A DNA stretch of 64,000 nt, taken from Anaerolineaceae bacterium (GTDB lineage: Bacteria > Chloroflexota > Anaerolineae > Anaerolineales > Anaerolineaceae). The position numbers and the translations under genes were made by a program. Positions 45,159 through 56,081 of the stretch are shown here, in pieces (position 1 is the first letter of the stretch; each line of letters begins with the position of its first letter). The stretch lies in the NCBI GenBank assembly GCA_030653365.1, contig JAURZL010000005.1:1-64000 (forward strand), read 5' to 3'. Under the pieces are notes generated by a model. That model was given only the letters and a program-made list of their open reading frames with translations, searched no databases and was not told where the DNA came from.

Positions 45159-48100
45159 TTAGCGGTTGATCACCGGGAAGTAGTAAACATACTCATGGAC
45201 ACCTAACAGTGAAAATTCTTCCGGAGAGGTATTTTGAAGTGTGAAGACAATTGAATTGGTCTCATAATCATTTTCAATGATCTCAATTCCATCATTCTGC
45301 CAACCGATTACATTCGGCTCTGTCCAACCCATTACTTCGAAGCTTTCTACATCCCAATCCTTGGGATTGTATTCCATGCTTATTTGAACGGGTACGAGGA
45401 ATTCAAATCCGGGTTGTAATTCACCATTCTTGTAAACTTTGAGGGTGAAATGAGTAACAAAATCCATTCCTTCCGGTTTTTCAAGGCTGGTTTCATTAAA
45501 TTGGTGGTAAACAACTGTAACTTCTTCCCCCACCGCATCCGCAGGGATTTGAACAATAGTTGTCACAGGTTGACCATTCTGCATGCCATGGTAGGTTATC
45601 GTGGTTCCCTGACCGGGTTTTACAGTTTCGGAAAGATTACCAGCAACAATTTTTTGTGAAAGCTCGCTGGAGTCGGTACCATTGAAAAGTTCACTGCCCA
45701 GATAGATTGCTTTGACAGCATGGATTCCTTCCAGCAAATCAGAGATTTCTGAACTTGTAGCTTTACCATTCTGAACAGCAACTATGGAACCAATATCTTC
45801 TCCATTAATTTGGAATTGGACGAACCCATCAGGGTTTCCAGCACCTGGCGCAACCACATTCACATTGGCAGTGAAAATGATGGCTGTACTTTCCACACCT
45901 GGGTTAATGCTTGTGGTAACACTTACCTGTGTGTCAGCTTTGTCGATTTGCGGTCCTGCCACGGGAGTTGATTGTACAGCATTGAAATTGTCATCCCCAG
46001 CAAAAGAGGCAATGAAATCCAGTGCATCCAAAGTGGAAGGTGTGATCTCACAAGCAGCGCTGCCATCCACCTGAACGATCGCCTCGCAACTATCAACACC
46101 ATTACTGATGGTGACCTCTGCCCCTACTGGAAGTAGGGTGCCAGGATCGACTGGAGAAACTAAAACTGAAATGGTATAAGGTTGACCAATCACAAATGGT
46201 CCGGTGGGCAGGTCAGTAATTTCCAGTGATAGGGAAGCCTTTTCCACTGATAAACCGGTATAGGGTTGTGTGGTAGCAGATGTATTGAAATTTCCATCGC
46301 CTGCGTATTGGGCAGTTAATAACATTTCATCACTAAAGCCTGGAAGCAGATCACAACTACCAGAACCATCTGTCAAATTCCCGGAACATTCATCCACACC
46401 ATTGCTAACGGTAACCAAACCGGTGGCTTCACCTATACCTGGAGAGAGAACGTCCACGGAGAAGTTGACGGTAACTTTTTCGCCAACTATAACACTATTG
46501 GATGATAATCCTGTTATTTCTACAGAAGTATCTGCTTTTTCCACCATAATGGATGTTTCCACAGTATGAGCTTTGTAATAATCATCACCACTGTAAACCA
46601 GTTTGACTGATTTTGCGCCGTATTCAAACCCTCCGGCCAGGTCACTGGTGGCGGATGCAGTATGATCAAGCGTTTTGATAACACCGAGAAGGGTGTCATC
46701 GACGAAGAATTCCAAGGTTCCTTCAGGTGTTGGATTGTTGATATCATTACCAACCACTTCTCCTGAGATTGTAAAGGACTCTCCAACAACCGGGTTTTCT
46801 ACTGAAAAATCAACCAGAATTGTGAGATCACCTTTTTCTACCACCTGCATCCAGGGATCTGATAAATTATCGCTGCCATTGAACCAATCATTTCCAGAAT
46901 AAATTGCAGTGATTGGGTGTGTACCTACCCATAAAGCTGTGTAAGGTAACAGTTTGTTGGCTTGCCCTTCCGAATTCAATGGCACAGGAGCTCCATAAGG
47001 AACACCATCAACGATGAATTGAACGAATCCGCTTGTGGGAATTCTCTCACTGGGATCAACTCCAAGGATTTGTGCTGTTACGAGAACGGAGACTCCATAA
47101 GGGGAAGGATTTTGATCTGAGGTGAGGACTAATACTGAATCCGCTTTGTCAACCTGTTGGGTGATTTCGACTGCATTTGTACTATTGAAATTATCATCTC
47201 CCAGGTAGGTAGCGCTGATGATGTGTTCACCAACCACAAGGGAGTTGATCGAACCACTGCTGGCTTTCCCATCTATCATATTAATAGGTTCACCAAATGC
47301 AGCGTCATTAATGTAGAACTGCACCTTCCCTGTCGGTTGCCCTGCCCCGGGATCATCAACACTGATGGAGGCGGTAAATGTCACAACCTGGCCATACTTT
47401 GCGGGAGATACCGAAGTTGTTAATCCTAAGGAAGTGTCCGCTTTTGCGATTTCCAATCCACTGAATCCTTCTAAAGAAGCTGGATTGAAATTACCATCTC
47501 CTGCATAAGCTGCATTCAATGTGATTGCTCCAGTATGGTCAAAAACAATCAGACATTCTCCTGATCCAAGTTCATTTAGTTCTGCCTGGCAACTTCTCCC
47601 ATCACCATCTGAAATGGTGACCAAACCAGTTGGTTGACCCCAACCGGGAGCAACGGGGATGACAGAGAATTGAATGGTGACAGATTGCCCGGTAACGGGA
47701 TTTTGTGGAGAGAATTCAGTAATAGAAACAGCTGAATCTGCTGGAGAGACGGTTAACAACGATGAATATGTTGCTATTTGAGATTCGTTGTGGTCTTCAC
47801 TACCTGTAAATTGAGCTGTAATTTCTATTTCTCCAGCTGCATTCGTCGCAATATCACAACTTCCCGCACCGCTCTCATCCAGAATAGCATCACAGGTTTC
47901 CAATCCTAATGAGACTACTACTTTTCCATATGCGATCATGATTGCAGGATCCAGGGTGAAAACTTTGACAGAAACTGACGTTTCTTCCCCAACCACAACA
48001 GAAAGTGGATCGACTGAAAGGATTTCAACTGTCGTATCAGCCTTTTTAATGGTTTCTTTTTCAATCGGAGATACTTCAGCGAAGAAGTATTCATCACCAC

Positions 48101-51100
48101 TGTAACTGACAGTAATGTCATAGGATCCTGCATTGAGCCGAATTGATTCAGATGATTGAGCTCTTCCTTGATCATTCAATACAACTACGTTACCTAATGC
48201 TTCACCGTCAACAAAAAATTGCACTGTTCCGGTGGGGATTACTTCCGGCTTGAAAGGATGTGTTACCACAACTTCGAAACCGACCAATTCACTGGCTACT
48301 GGTGTATCAATTGATGCTGTAATCTCGAATTCTGGCGATGCTTTAATAACCGTATGGTTGAGTGGTGCCTCCAGATTATCACTGCTTTCGAACTGAGCAG
48401 GTACTGATGGGGTGAAATCAGCTGTGATACGATGTTCACCAGGCCAGAGATTCAGATATGGTACTGTACGAACAGCTTTTCCATTACTATCCAGCACCAA
48501 AGGTGACATGAATTTGACGCCATCGATCCAGAGTTGTACACTACCGGTTGGGATAACCAGAGAATCTTTTTCCTGGGTCACTTTTATGGTCATTTCCAGA
48601 GAAGTACCATAGATACTGGTATTATCGCTGGTTGTCACTTCAACTACTGTTGCAGCCTGTAAAACCTTTTGTGTAAAGGTTTCACTCTGGCTGGATTTAC
48701 TGTTCTGATTGCCAAGATATTGAGCATAAAATTCATATTCACCAACCAGTACATGACCAGAAAGGATTGTATGTAGGTCGGATAATTCAGCCTTACCATC
48801 AACTACTGTGGCAGGAGTTCCCAATGGGATGAATTCTTCTCCATCGTGGAAATAGAATTGAACCTGTCCAACTGGTGTTAATTCAGAAAGATCTTCCTGT
48901 GTAACCGTTGCCACTAGTTGAATAGGCTGGCCATAAACACTGCTTGGAGAGGATGAACTTAATGTAGTCGTAGTAGTATTTTGCTGAATATTGAATGTTA
49001 TTGGCATTAAGTTTTCATCTAAGGAATTACTGCCATTGTTGTTCAAATCACCTTGATATTCAACATAAATAGTATGGGAATCAACTTCCAAATCATTGAT
49101 TGTTTCACTACTTGCCTTGCCATCTTCATCTACTAAGACCTCATCACCAAATAAAACTCCATCAAGATAAAACTGAACTTCACCTTTTGGAATAAAGCTG
49201 CCAGGTGATACTACTTCAACAAGAGCGTTGAAATAAATCGGTTGACCATAGACTGGATCGTTAATTGGCAGGGAAGCATTGGTGGATGTATTGGCTTTGA
49301 TGATCGTGTGGTTTACTGATGCATCAGAACCATTGAAATAATCATTACCACTATAGGTAACAATTATTTCCACTATTTCAGCACCTAATGAGGGCAGAGA
49401 ACAGTTAGCACTACCATCGGCATCAAGTGTTAATTCAGTGCAAAGGTTTGCTCCATCACTGACGGTAATACTCCCTGAAGGGGTACCGGTAGTAACGGAA
49501 GCAACATTCACTGCCACCGAATAGTTTTGTCCATAAACGGATGGCTCAGAAGTGATGGATGTAACTATTGTCGTTGTATCTGCTTTGTTTACGGTGTGAC
49601 TTTCTGTGTCGGAAGAGGTATTGAAATACGTATCTCCAGAGTAACTGACAGATATCGTATTCTCACCAATCACATTCGAGGGGAGATTACAGGAGCCACT
49701 TCCAGATGTTAGGGTGATATCACAAGAATTACCTGCTCCATCACTGACGGCCACAGTACCCGAGGGGGTTCCATTACCTGGAGCAACTGCAGCTACACTT
49801 ACTGCCACAGAATAATTCTGCCCATAAACGGATGGCTCAGGAGTGATGGTAGCAATTGTTGCTGAATCGGCTTTGTTTACAGTGTGACTTTCTGTGTCGG
49901 AAGAGTTATTGAAATACGTATCACCAGAGTAACTGACAGATATCGTATTCTCACCAATCACATTCGAGGGGAGATTACAGGAGCCACTTCCAGAAGTAAG
50001 GGTGATATCACAAGTATTACCTTCTCCATCACTGACTTCCACCGTACCCGAGGGGGTTCCATTACCTGGAGCAACTGCAGTTACGCTTACTGCCACAGAA
50101 TAATTCTGCCCATACACGGATGGCTCAGGAGTGATGGTTGCAATTGTTGCTGAATCGGCTTTGTTTACAGTGTGACTTTCTGTGTCGGAAGAGGTATTGA
50201 AATACGTATCACCGGAGTAACTGACAGATATCGTATTCTCACCAATCACATTCGAGGGGAGATTACAGGAGCCACTTCCAGATGTTAGGGTGATATCACA
50301 AGTATTACCTGCTCCATCACTGACGGCCACAGTACCCGAGGGGGTTCCATTACCTGGAGCAACTGCAGCTACACTTACTGCCACAGAATAATTCTGCCCA
50401 TATACGGATGGCTCAGGAGTGATAGATGTAATTGTTGTTGTTGTATTTGCTTTGACGATGGTATGTTCTTCGGTATCACTGGAGGATAGAAAGTTGTCAT
50501 CCCCGTTGTATACACCAGTAATTGTCACAGAATCGACAACGGTGGAAAGAAGACTACAGGATCCTTTACCATCAACTAATGTAATATCTTCACAATTGTT
50601 TGTTCCGGCACCAATAGACACTGTGCCTGTAGGAACACCACTGGTGTTTGATGTGACTGTTACTGCAATAATATAAGATTCACCAAAAGCGGTTGGTTCA
50701 GGTGTAACCAAGGTTATTGTTGTTGTCGTTCCTGCCTTATTGATTACGTGATTGGTTGATGTGCTGGATGATTTGTAGTTAGTATCACCGGCATATTCAG
50801 CCATAATGGTTTTACTGGGAGCAGATATCGATGTTGAAGGTAATACACAAGAACCGAGACCATTCTCCAATACGATAGCAGGAGAACAGGAATTTGTCCC
50901 ATCAGTGACAGTGACTGTTCCGGATGGTGTTCCAGTCGTTTCTGAAGTTACACTGATATGAACAATATAATTTTGACCAAAAACAGAAGGTGATGGATCA
51001 ATCGTGATTATCTCTGTTGTGGTTTCTGCTTGATTAATCATTGGTCCAGTCACGGCAGTAGATAAAGCGGAATTGAAATCATCATTTCCAGTAAAAACAG

Positions 51101-54100
51101 CCAATAAATTTTGTTGTCCAATGGTGGTTTGAGAAATTTCACAGGCTGCATTACCATCTGATTGGATGATGGCATCACACTGATTATCATCATTGCTGAT
51201 GGTAATTATTCCCCCTACAGGGATAAGAGTTCCTGGTGAATCTGGTTCGACATTTACAATTACTTCATATTTTTCACCAACAACAAATGTCTGTTCCGAA
51301 AAATTATCTATAACTGTAAGTATCACATCTGCTTTGTTTACAATGAGATTCTGAGCGGACGAAGCATTTGAGCTAAAGAAGCTGGAATCTCCGGCATAGG
51401 AGATGGATAATATTCCAGTCGCACTATGCTCAGGGGTTAATTCACAACTCCCGATTCCATTAATCAAATCTCCTATGCAGGTATCACTCCCAAAACTGAC
51501 AGTGACAGATCCACTCGGTACACCAGCACCGGGAAGTTCAGCAGTAACAGTGAAGTTTACAAGGGTCGATTGACCCACAACAACACTTTGAGGATTGAAT
51601 TGATTAACAACCACAGATGTTGCTGATTTTTGTACGGATACCGTTGTTTCCAGGGTTCTTGAGCTATAGTAGTCATCACCACTGTAAACAAGTTTGATAG
51701 AATGCGATCCGATACTTAAACCAGATACTACACTACTGGTTGCGCTTAATGCTTCATCGATCGTCACCGCAGAACCAAGTGAATTTTCATCAACATAGAA
51801 CTGAATGCTGCCAGTTGGTACTGGATGCGGGTTATTGATATTTTCACTTTCAATAATTCCTTTTATGGTAAAGGATTGACCAAACACTGGTGAAGTTTCT
51901 ACAAAGGAGAATTCCAGATTGATACCAACCCCTTTCTCAACGACCTGATTCAAAGGTGAAGCGTAATTATTACTTCCATTGAAACTATCATTGCCAGAGT
52001 AAACAGCGGTAACAGGATGGGTGCCCACCCATAATGCTGTGTAAGGAAGCAATTTACTGGCTTTTCCATCAGCATCCAGTGGAACTGAAGCACCATAAGG
52101 AACACCATCCACAATAAATTGCACTGTGCCGCTGGAAGGATCCAACAGACTAGGGTTTACACCTTCGACAGTAGCCGTAACCAACACAGGTACCCCATAT
52201 TGAGAAGGGTTTTGATCCGATGTAAGGTTTATAGAAGTATCTGCTTTAATTACCTCTTGAGTAATTTCATCAACTTCCGACGCATCAAAGTCATTACTAC
52301 CCAAATATTGTGCTTCAATATTATGGGATCCTACAGTTAATGTTTCTATCCATTCACTGGTGGCAATTCCATTTGTCAATTCTACCGAAACTCCAAAATC
52401 AGAACCATCGATCTTGAATTGAACAAATCCTGTGGAAATACCCTTTCCAGGTTCAACCACACTTACTGTTGCAGTGAAACGAACATTCTGTCCGTATTTT
52501 GAGGGCGAAGTGGAAGTAGCAAGTTCCAAAGATGTTGTGGCTTTTGAAATGATCAACGCAGAAATATCTGTGGTTTCATCACCATAGAAGTTTTGATCCC
52601 CCTGATATTCTGCTGTTAAAGTAACATTTCCAGCGTAATCTAATTCGATTTCGCAATATCCCAGTCCAGACGCATCTAATTGTCCACTACAATCATTTCC
52701 TTGATCATCGTAAATGATTACATCACCGCTGGGGAGACCATTACCAGGTAAAACGGGATCAACTTCGAAATAGATGGTTATTGGTTGTCCAGTAACTGGT
52801 TCAATGGGTGAAAAATCGGTGATTTGAACATTCGAACTTGCTTTATCAACAATCAATCCTGTAAATTCAGACGAAACAGAAGATTTATGATTACTACTTT
52901 CCTGATAAGTTGCTGTGAGAGTTTTATTTCCTGGGCTGGTGGAAACCAGTTGACAACTTCCTCCCCCTAGTCCATCCAATGTAACTGTGCATTCATCCAC
53001 TCCATTTGAAACTTCTACCGATCCTGCTGGAGTTTCAACCCCTGGTTCTGCAACAGAAACTTTCACGGAAACACTAACCGGTTGACCAACAACAGCTTCC
53101 AAAGGAATTGCAGAAAGAATGACTGTCGAGGTGTCTGCTTTGGTTACCTGCAAAACCTGGGGAGTAGAATTTAGTACGGTTTTGAAATATTCATCACCAC
53201 TGTAACGCACCGTGATTGCATGCTCTCCAGCAGAAAATCTCACAGGTTCAGTCATTACGGCTTTCCCATCCTCATCCAATGCGATCTCTCCACTAATTGC
53301 AACAGCACCATCATAGAACTGGATGGTACCTGTGGGAATAACGCTTGCTTGCGTCGGATGAGTCAACTGAACCGAAAAAATCACTGGTTCACTAGCGAAC
53401 GGATTCGCCACATCTGAGGAAATAACAAAGGATGCATCGGCTTTATTCACGATCTGGATCAGTGGTTCATTGCCCTCTGCGTTATCACTGACTAAGAATT
53501 GAGCAGGGCTGGACGGTGTGTAAAATGCTGTAATCGCATGTTCACCCGGCCACAGATTGTAGTAGGGAATTGTACGAGTTACCTGGCCAGTGCTATTCAA
53601 GGTGAGGGTTGGTTTGAATTCCACCCCATCGATGTACAATTTCACTGTACCGGTTGGCGTAACCAGGCTTTCATTCTGTTGAGTCACCTCGATGGTTAAA
53701 TCCAATGCAGTTCCATATAGGCTGGGATTCTGATTGGAGGAAATGATTAATTCAGTCGCAGCCGGTAAAATGGTTTGCGTTCCTACTGTGGAAACATTCC
53801 CCTCGCTATTTGAATTTCCCAGATAGGTAGCTGAGAAACCATAGCTACCCACCTTAATGTGATTTGCTAACAGATAACTTGAAGGAACCAGGGTGTGAAG
53901 GTTAGCTGATTGGGCAACACCATTTACCAAAGTCACCGGGCTTCCTATTGGGCTTCCTTCAAAATAAAATTGCACTTGCCCAACGGGTGTCACCACTGAA
54001 GGCGAAACCGGAGCAACAGTTGCGATTATTTGAGCGGGTTGCCCATAAACGCTTGTTGGCCAGGATGAGGTGGTTACTACTGTGGTTGTTGAGTTTTTCG

Positions 54101-55991
54101 TAATCGAAAAAGTTACCACTGAAGAATCGCTGGAATGGTTATTTTGATTACCTTCATATTTTGCTTGATATGTATGAGAACTAACATTTAAATTGATTGT
54201 GGATTGACTATTGGCAGAGCCAGAGGTTAGGGAAACTTTGTTTCCAAAAGTAGCTCCATCGATATAAAATTGAACATCTCCTACCGGTGTGATTGTTCCC
54301 GGTGATACCGGACTGACCGTTGAAGAAAACGAAAGGGGTTCGCCATAAACGGGAGTTGACACCGAGCGAGTTACATTGGTGGAAGTAGTTGTTTTATTAA
54401 CAGTATGAGATTCTGTATCCGAAGATCCTAGAAAATAATCACTTTCAAGATAAGAAGCAGTTAATGTTTTCCCACCAGCAGAGGATGAAGGTAAAGTACA
54501 CGATCCCGATCCACCAGAAAGTGAAATTGAGCAGTTATTTGTTCCATCACTAACTGTCACTGTTCCGCCTGGCGTTCCACTACCAGGAGCTACAGCAGCT
54601 ACACTTACCGCCACCGTGTAATTCTGCCCATAAACAGAAGGATCGGGAAGATCACTTGTGATTGTTGTAGTGGTGCCAACTTTATTGATGGTGTGTGAGC
54701 TTGAGGTGCTGGATGAATTATAACCAGTGGAACCTTGATAGGCTGCGCTGATCGATTTTACTCCGATTGAATTGGAAGGTAGCGAACAGGATCCACTACC
54801 TCCCGATAATGTAGCTGTACAGCTATTGGTTCCATCACCAATGATCACCGATCCAACCGGGGTTCCGGAACTGGGCGATTGCGCAGAAACACTGACATTT
54901 ACAGAATAATTTTGCCCAAACACACTGGGTTCAGGAGAAATTGCAGTAATTGAAGTACTGGTATTTGCTTTAGCGAGAGTAATGGTTGAAGAAGCATTGC
55001 CAGTATGCGAAGAGTCTTTTAAAGTCCATGTGTACGATTTATTCATAGTTGGACTATCGGAGGTGTTGCGATATTCCAAATGTTCAACGATGTAATCTAC
55101 AGCAGCATCTGTAGCCACTGATGTGACAACGCTGATACCATCAATATACATTATTGAGCCAATTACAGTTCCTCCAGTAGCATCATAAGAACCACAGAGG
55201 AATTGAAATTGTAGTGGACATGTTTGCCCACTCGCACAAACGGATGTGCTAATGGTTGAGTTTTGTGCTGTCCATCCAGTTGTTCCATCTCCGCGTTGAG
55301 AAAATAATTGTTGTCTTACACCTGTTGAGGAATTGACCAAATATCCATACACATCATAATAATCTTGTGTTTTCTCAGCATACCATCTTACAGATAGTGT
55401 ATCACCGGCTTTAGCATAAAAATTGCTACTGGTAATTTGTGGACCATGCCCTACCCCATAACCTGTAGTTACTCCATAAATCTCTAATTTTGCAGCATAA
55501 CTACCTTCATATTTAACAGCTGATTGTACCGTGGCAGTTTGGGTATGCGTCCTTCCATCAGCACTTACGTAAGATGTATTGACTGTCCAACCACTAAAAT
55601 TCCCGGTTTCAAAACCTGAGTTTAATAGGGAAGCGCTGAAGTTAATTCTCAATCTACCATTGGAACCGTTGTAAGTAGGGTCGATCGTTCCAATCCGGGT
55701 GCCACCCCAGGATACGGCATCACCAACGACGGATAATGAACCGGAACTCATGATTCTCAGTTGGTCTCCAGCATCTTTGCCACTGGTGATGTCAATATCT
55801 ACATATCCATCAGTCCAATTATTGCTGGATGATGTTACCGAAACATCGGTATCCAGATATTTCCATCCTTCTTGTACGATATAAGACAAAGGATTCAATC
55901 CGCTTGCCGATCCCGCAAATACAGATGTGCCGGGAATCATTAAAAAGATAATCAAGACCAACATAAATAATTTGTTAACGTTTTTTTTCAT
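45159..55991 (-). CDS. Giant secreted Ig-like repeat protein (about 3610 aa), adhesin-like
   Basis: This 3610-residue surface protein has a Sec signal peptide ending at about SVFAGSASG. An N-terminal jelly-roll-like region (ETGNFSGWTVNTSY, KYEGSYAAKLEIYG) may bind carbohydrate. About 31 tandem Ig-like (Big_3_5-type) domains of 85-110 residues follow. Typical wording is EPSVYGQNYSVAVSV, GTPSGTVTVSDG, and a Cys pair as in C[DT]ITLTSGSGSC for a likely disulfide. A C-terminal beta domain ends in VYYFPVINR. Domains 3-13 and 20-30 have the same order, so an 11-domain block was duplicated. ATG 55991 has GGAG seven bases upstream; ATG 56003 would place that site inside the gene. Predicted adhesion or matrix role. 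Confidence 0.85.
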   Translation of the reverse strand: MKKNVNKLFMLVLIIFLMIPGTSVFAGSASGLNPLSYIVQEGWKYLDTDVSVTSSSNNWTDGYVDIDITSGKDAGDQLRIMSSGSLSVVGDAVSWGGTRIGTIDPTYNGSNGRLRINFSASLLNSGFETGNFSGWTVNTSYVSADGRTHTQTATVQSAVKYEGSYAAKLEIYGVTTGYGVGHGPQITSSNFYAKAGDTLSVRWYAEKTQDYYDVYGYLVNSSTGVRQQLFSQRGDGTTGWTAQNSTISTSVCASGQTCPLQFQFLCGSYDATGGTVIGSIMYIDGISVVTSVATDAAVDYIVEHLEYRNTSDSPTMNKSYTWTLKDSSHTGNASSTITLAKANTSTSITAISPEPSVFGQNYSVNVSVSAQSPSSGTPVGSVIIGDGTNSCTATLSGGSGSCSLPSNSIGVKSISAAYQGSTGYNSSSTSSSHTINKVGTTTTITSDLPDPSVYGQNYTVAVSVAAVAPGSGTPGGTVTVSDGTNNCSISLSGGSGSCTLPSSSAGGKTLTASYLESDYFLGSSDTESHTVNKTTTSTNVTRSVSTPVYGEPLSFSSTVSPVSPGTITPVGDVQFYIDGATFGNKVSLTSGSANSQSTINLNVSSHTYQAKYEGNQNNHSSDSSVVTFSITKNSTTTVVTTSSWPTSVYGQPAQIIATVAPVSPSVVTPVGQVQFYFEGSPIGSPVTLVNGVAQSANLHTLVPSSYLLANHIKVGSYGFSATYLGNSNSEGNVSTVGTQTILPAATELIISSNQNPSLYGTALDLTIEVTQQNESLVTPTGTVKLYIDGVEFKPTLTLNSTGQVTRTIPYYNLWPGEHAITAFYTPSSPAQFLVSDNAEGNEPLIQIVNKADASFVISSDVANPFASEPVIFSVQLTHPTQASVIPTGTIQFYDGAVAISGEIALDEDGKAVMTEPVRFSAGEHAITVRYSGDEYFKTVLNSTPQVLQVTKADTSTVILSAIPLEAVVGQPVSVSVKVSVAEPGVETPAGSVEVSNGVDECTVTLDGLGGGSCQLVSTSPGNKTLTATYQESSNHKSSVSSEFTGLIVDKASSNVQITDFSPIEPVTGQPITIYFEVDPVLPGNGLPSGDVIIYDDQGNDCSGQLDASGLGYCEIELDYAGNVTLTAEYQGDQNFYGDETTDISALIISKATTSLELATSTSPSKYGQNVRFTATVSVVEPGKGISTGFVQFKIDGSDFGVSVELTNGIATSEWIETLTVGSHNIEAQYLGSNDFDASEVDEITQEVIKADTSINLTSDQNPSQYGVPVLVTATVEGVNPSLLDPSSGTVQFIVDGVPYGASVPLDADGKASKLLPYTALWVGTHPVTAVYSGNDSFNGSNNYASPLNQVVEKGVGINLEFSFVETSPVFGQSFTIKGIIESENINNPHPVPTGSIQFYVDENSLGSAVTIDEALSATSSVVSGLSIGSHSIKLVYSGDDYYSSRTLETTVSVQKSATSVVVNQFNPQSVVVGQSTLVNFTVTAELPGAGVPSGSVTVSFGSDTCIGDLINGIGSCELTPEHSATGILSISYAGDSSFFSSNASSAQNLIVNKADVILTVIDNFSEQTFVVGEKYEVIVNVEPDSPGTLIPVGGIITISNDDNQCDAIIQSDGNAACEISQTTIGQQNLLAVFTGNDDFNSALSTAVTGPMINQAETTTEIITIDPSPSVFGQNYIVHISVTSETTGTPSGTVTVTDGTNSCSPAIVLENGLGSCVLPSTSISAPSKTIMAEYAGDTNYKSSSTSTNHVINKAGTTTTITLVTPEPTAFGESYIIAVTVTSNTSGVPTGTVSIGAGTNNCEDITLVDGKGSCSLLSTVVDSVTITGVYNGDDNFLSSSDTEEHTIVKANTTTTITSITPEPSVYGQNYSVAVSVAAVAPGNGTPSGTVAVSDGAGNTCDITLTSGSGSCNLPSNVIGENTISVSYSGDTYFNTSSDTESHTVNKADSATIATITPEPSVYGQNYSVAVSVTAVAPGNGTPSGTVEVSDGEGNTCDITLTSGSGSCNLPSNVIGENTISVSYSGDTYFNNSSDTESHTVNKADSATIATITPEPSVYGQNYSVAVSVAAVAPGNGTPSGTVAVSDGAGNSCDITLTSGSGSCNLPSNVIGENTISVSYSGDTYFNTSSDTESHTVNKADTTTIVTSITSEPSVYGQNYSVAVNVASVTTGTPSGSITVSDGANLCTELTLDADGSANCSLPSLGAEIVEIIVTYSGNDYFNGSDASVNHTIIKANTSTNASLPINDPVYGQPIYFNALVEVVSPGSFIPKGEVQFYLDGVLFGDEVLVDEDGKASSETINDLEVDSHTIYVEYQGDLNNNGSNSLDENLMPITFNIQQNTTTTTLSSSSPSSVYGQPIQLVATVTQEDLSELTPVGQVQFYFHDGEEFIPLGTPATVVDGKAELSDLHTILSGHVLVGEYEFYAQYLGNQNSKSSQSETFTQKVLQAATVVEVTTSDNTSIYGTSLEMTIKVTQEKDSLVIPTGSVQLWIDGVKFMSPLVLDSNGKAVRTVPYLNLWPGEHRITADFTPSVPAQFESSDNLEAPLNHTVIKASPEFEITASIDTPVASELVGFEVVVTHPFKPEVIPTGTVQFFVDGEALGNVVVLNDQGRAQSSESIRLNAGSYDITVSYSGDEYFFAEVSPIEKETIKKADTTVEILSVDPLSVVVGEETSVSVKVFTLDPAIMIAYGKVVVSLGLETCDAILDESGAGSCDIATNAAGEIEITAQFTGSEDHNESQIATYSSLLTVSPADSAVSITEFSPQNPVTGQSVTIQFSVIPVAPGWGQPTGLVTISDGDGRSCQAELNELGSGECLIVFDHTGAITLNAAYAGDGNFNPASLEGFSGLEIAKADTSLGLTTSVSPAKYGQVVTFTASISVDDPGAGQPTGKVQFYINDAAFGEPINMIDGKASSGSINSLVVGEHIISATYLGDDNFNSTNAVEITQQVDKADSVLVLTSDQNPSPYGVSVLVTAQILGVDPSERIPTSGFVQFIVDGVPYGAPVPLNSEGQANKLLPYTALWVGTHPITAIYSGNDWFNGSDNLSDPWMQVVEKGDLTILVDFSVENPVVGESFTISGEVVGNDINNPTPEGTLEFFVDDTLLGVIKTLDHTASATSDLAGGFEYGAKSVKLVYSGDDYYKAHTVETSIMVEKADTSVEITGLSSNSVIVGEKVTVNFSVDVLSPGIGEATGLVTVSNGVDECSGNLTDGSGSCDLLPGFSDEMLLTAQYAGDGNFNTSATTQPYTGLSVEKASLSLEITDLPTGPFVIGQPYTISVLVSPVDPGTLLPVGAEVTISNGVDSCEAIVQVDGSAACEITPSTLDALDFIASFAGDDNFNAVQSTPVAGPQIDKADTQVSVTTSINPGVESTAIIFTANVNVVAPGAGNPDGFVQFQINGEDIGSIVAVQNGKATSSEISDLLEGIHAVKAIYLGSELFNGTDSSELSQKIVAGNLSETVKPGQGTTITYHGMQNGQPVTTIVQIPADAVGEEVTVVYHQFNETSLEKPEGMDFVTHFTLKVYKNGELQPGFEFLVPVQISMEYNPKDWDVESFEVMGWTEPNVIGWQNDGIEIIENDYETNSIVFTLQNTSPEEFSLLGVHEYVYYFPVINR
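45945..49305. repeat. Ig-domain super-repeat, block B (domains 20-30)
   Basis: This is a block of eleven Ig domains about 3.36 kb long. Each can be matched in order to those of block A by its start: STNASLPINDPVYGQ/STNVTRSVSTPVYGE, TTTLSSSSPSSVYG/TTVVTTSSWPTSVYG, and further pairs to ISNDD/DSFVIG. Edges are approximate. Confidence 0.7.
49530..50440. repeat. Near-identical 288-bp tandem units
   Basis: The phrase gtgtgactttctgtgtcgga begins at about 49594, 49882 and 50170, exactly 288 bases apart. The units encode 96-residue Ig domains (domains 16-18) differing by few bases. Such identity against the divergent surrounding domains points to recent expansion or homogenisation. Confidence 0.85.
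51040..54395. repeat. Ig-domain super-repeat, block A (domains 3-13)
   Basis: This is the counterpart of block B, also about 3.36 kb. It is separated from block B by the six homogenised 14-19 domains. Edges are approximate. Confidence 0.7.
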
Positions 55992-56081
55992 TTCTGTCTC
56001 CATTCTTGGAATATTTCTTTCCGTGGGAATTAATGTGGTTTGTTTTTTTGAAAAATTGTGTTATTCGAATCGAAAAATAAT

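Noticed and set aside
52119-52340. Several 60-95-aa open frames on the plus strand inside the giant gene
   Set aside because: They lie opposite a 10.8-kb coding gene with strong repeat constraint, have no ribosome-binding sites and resemble no family.
45159-55991. LPXTG or PEP-CTERM anchoring of the giant protein
   Set aside because: The C-terminus has no LPXTG, no PEP motif and no terminal TM helix with basic tail; only the YYFPVINR tag is seen.
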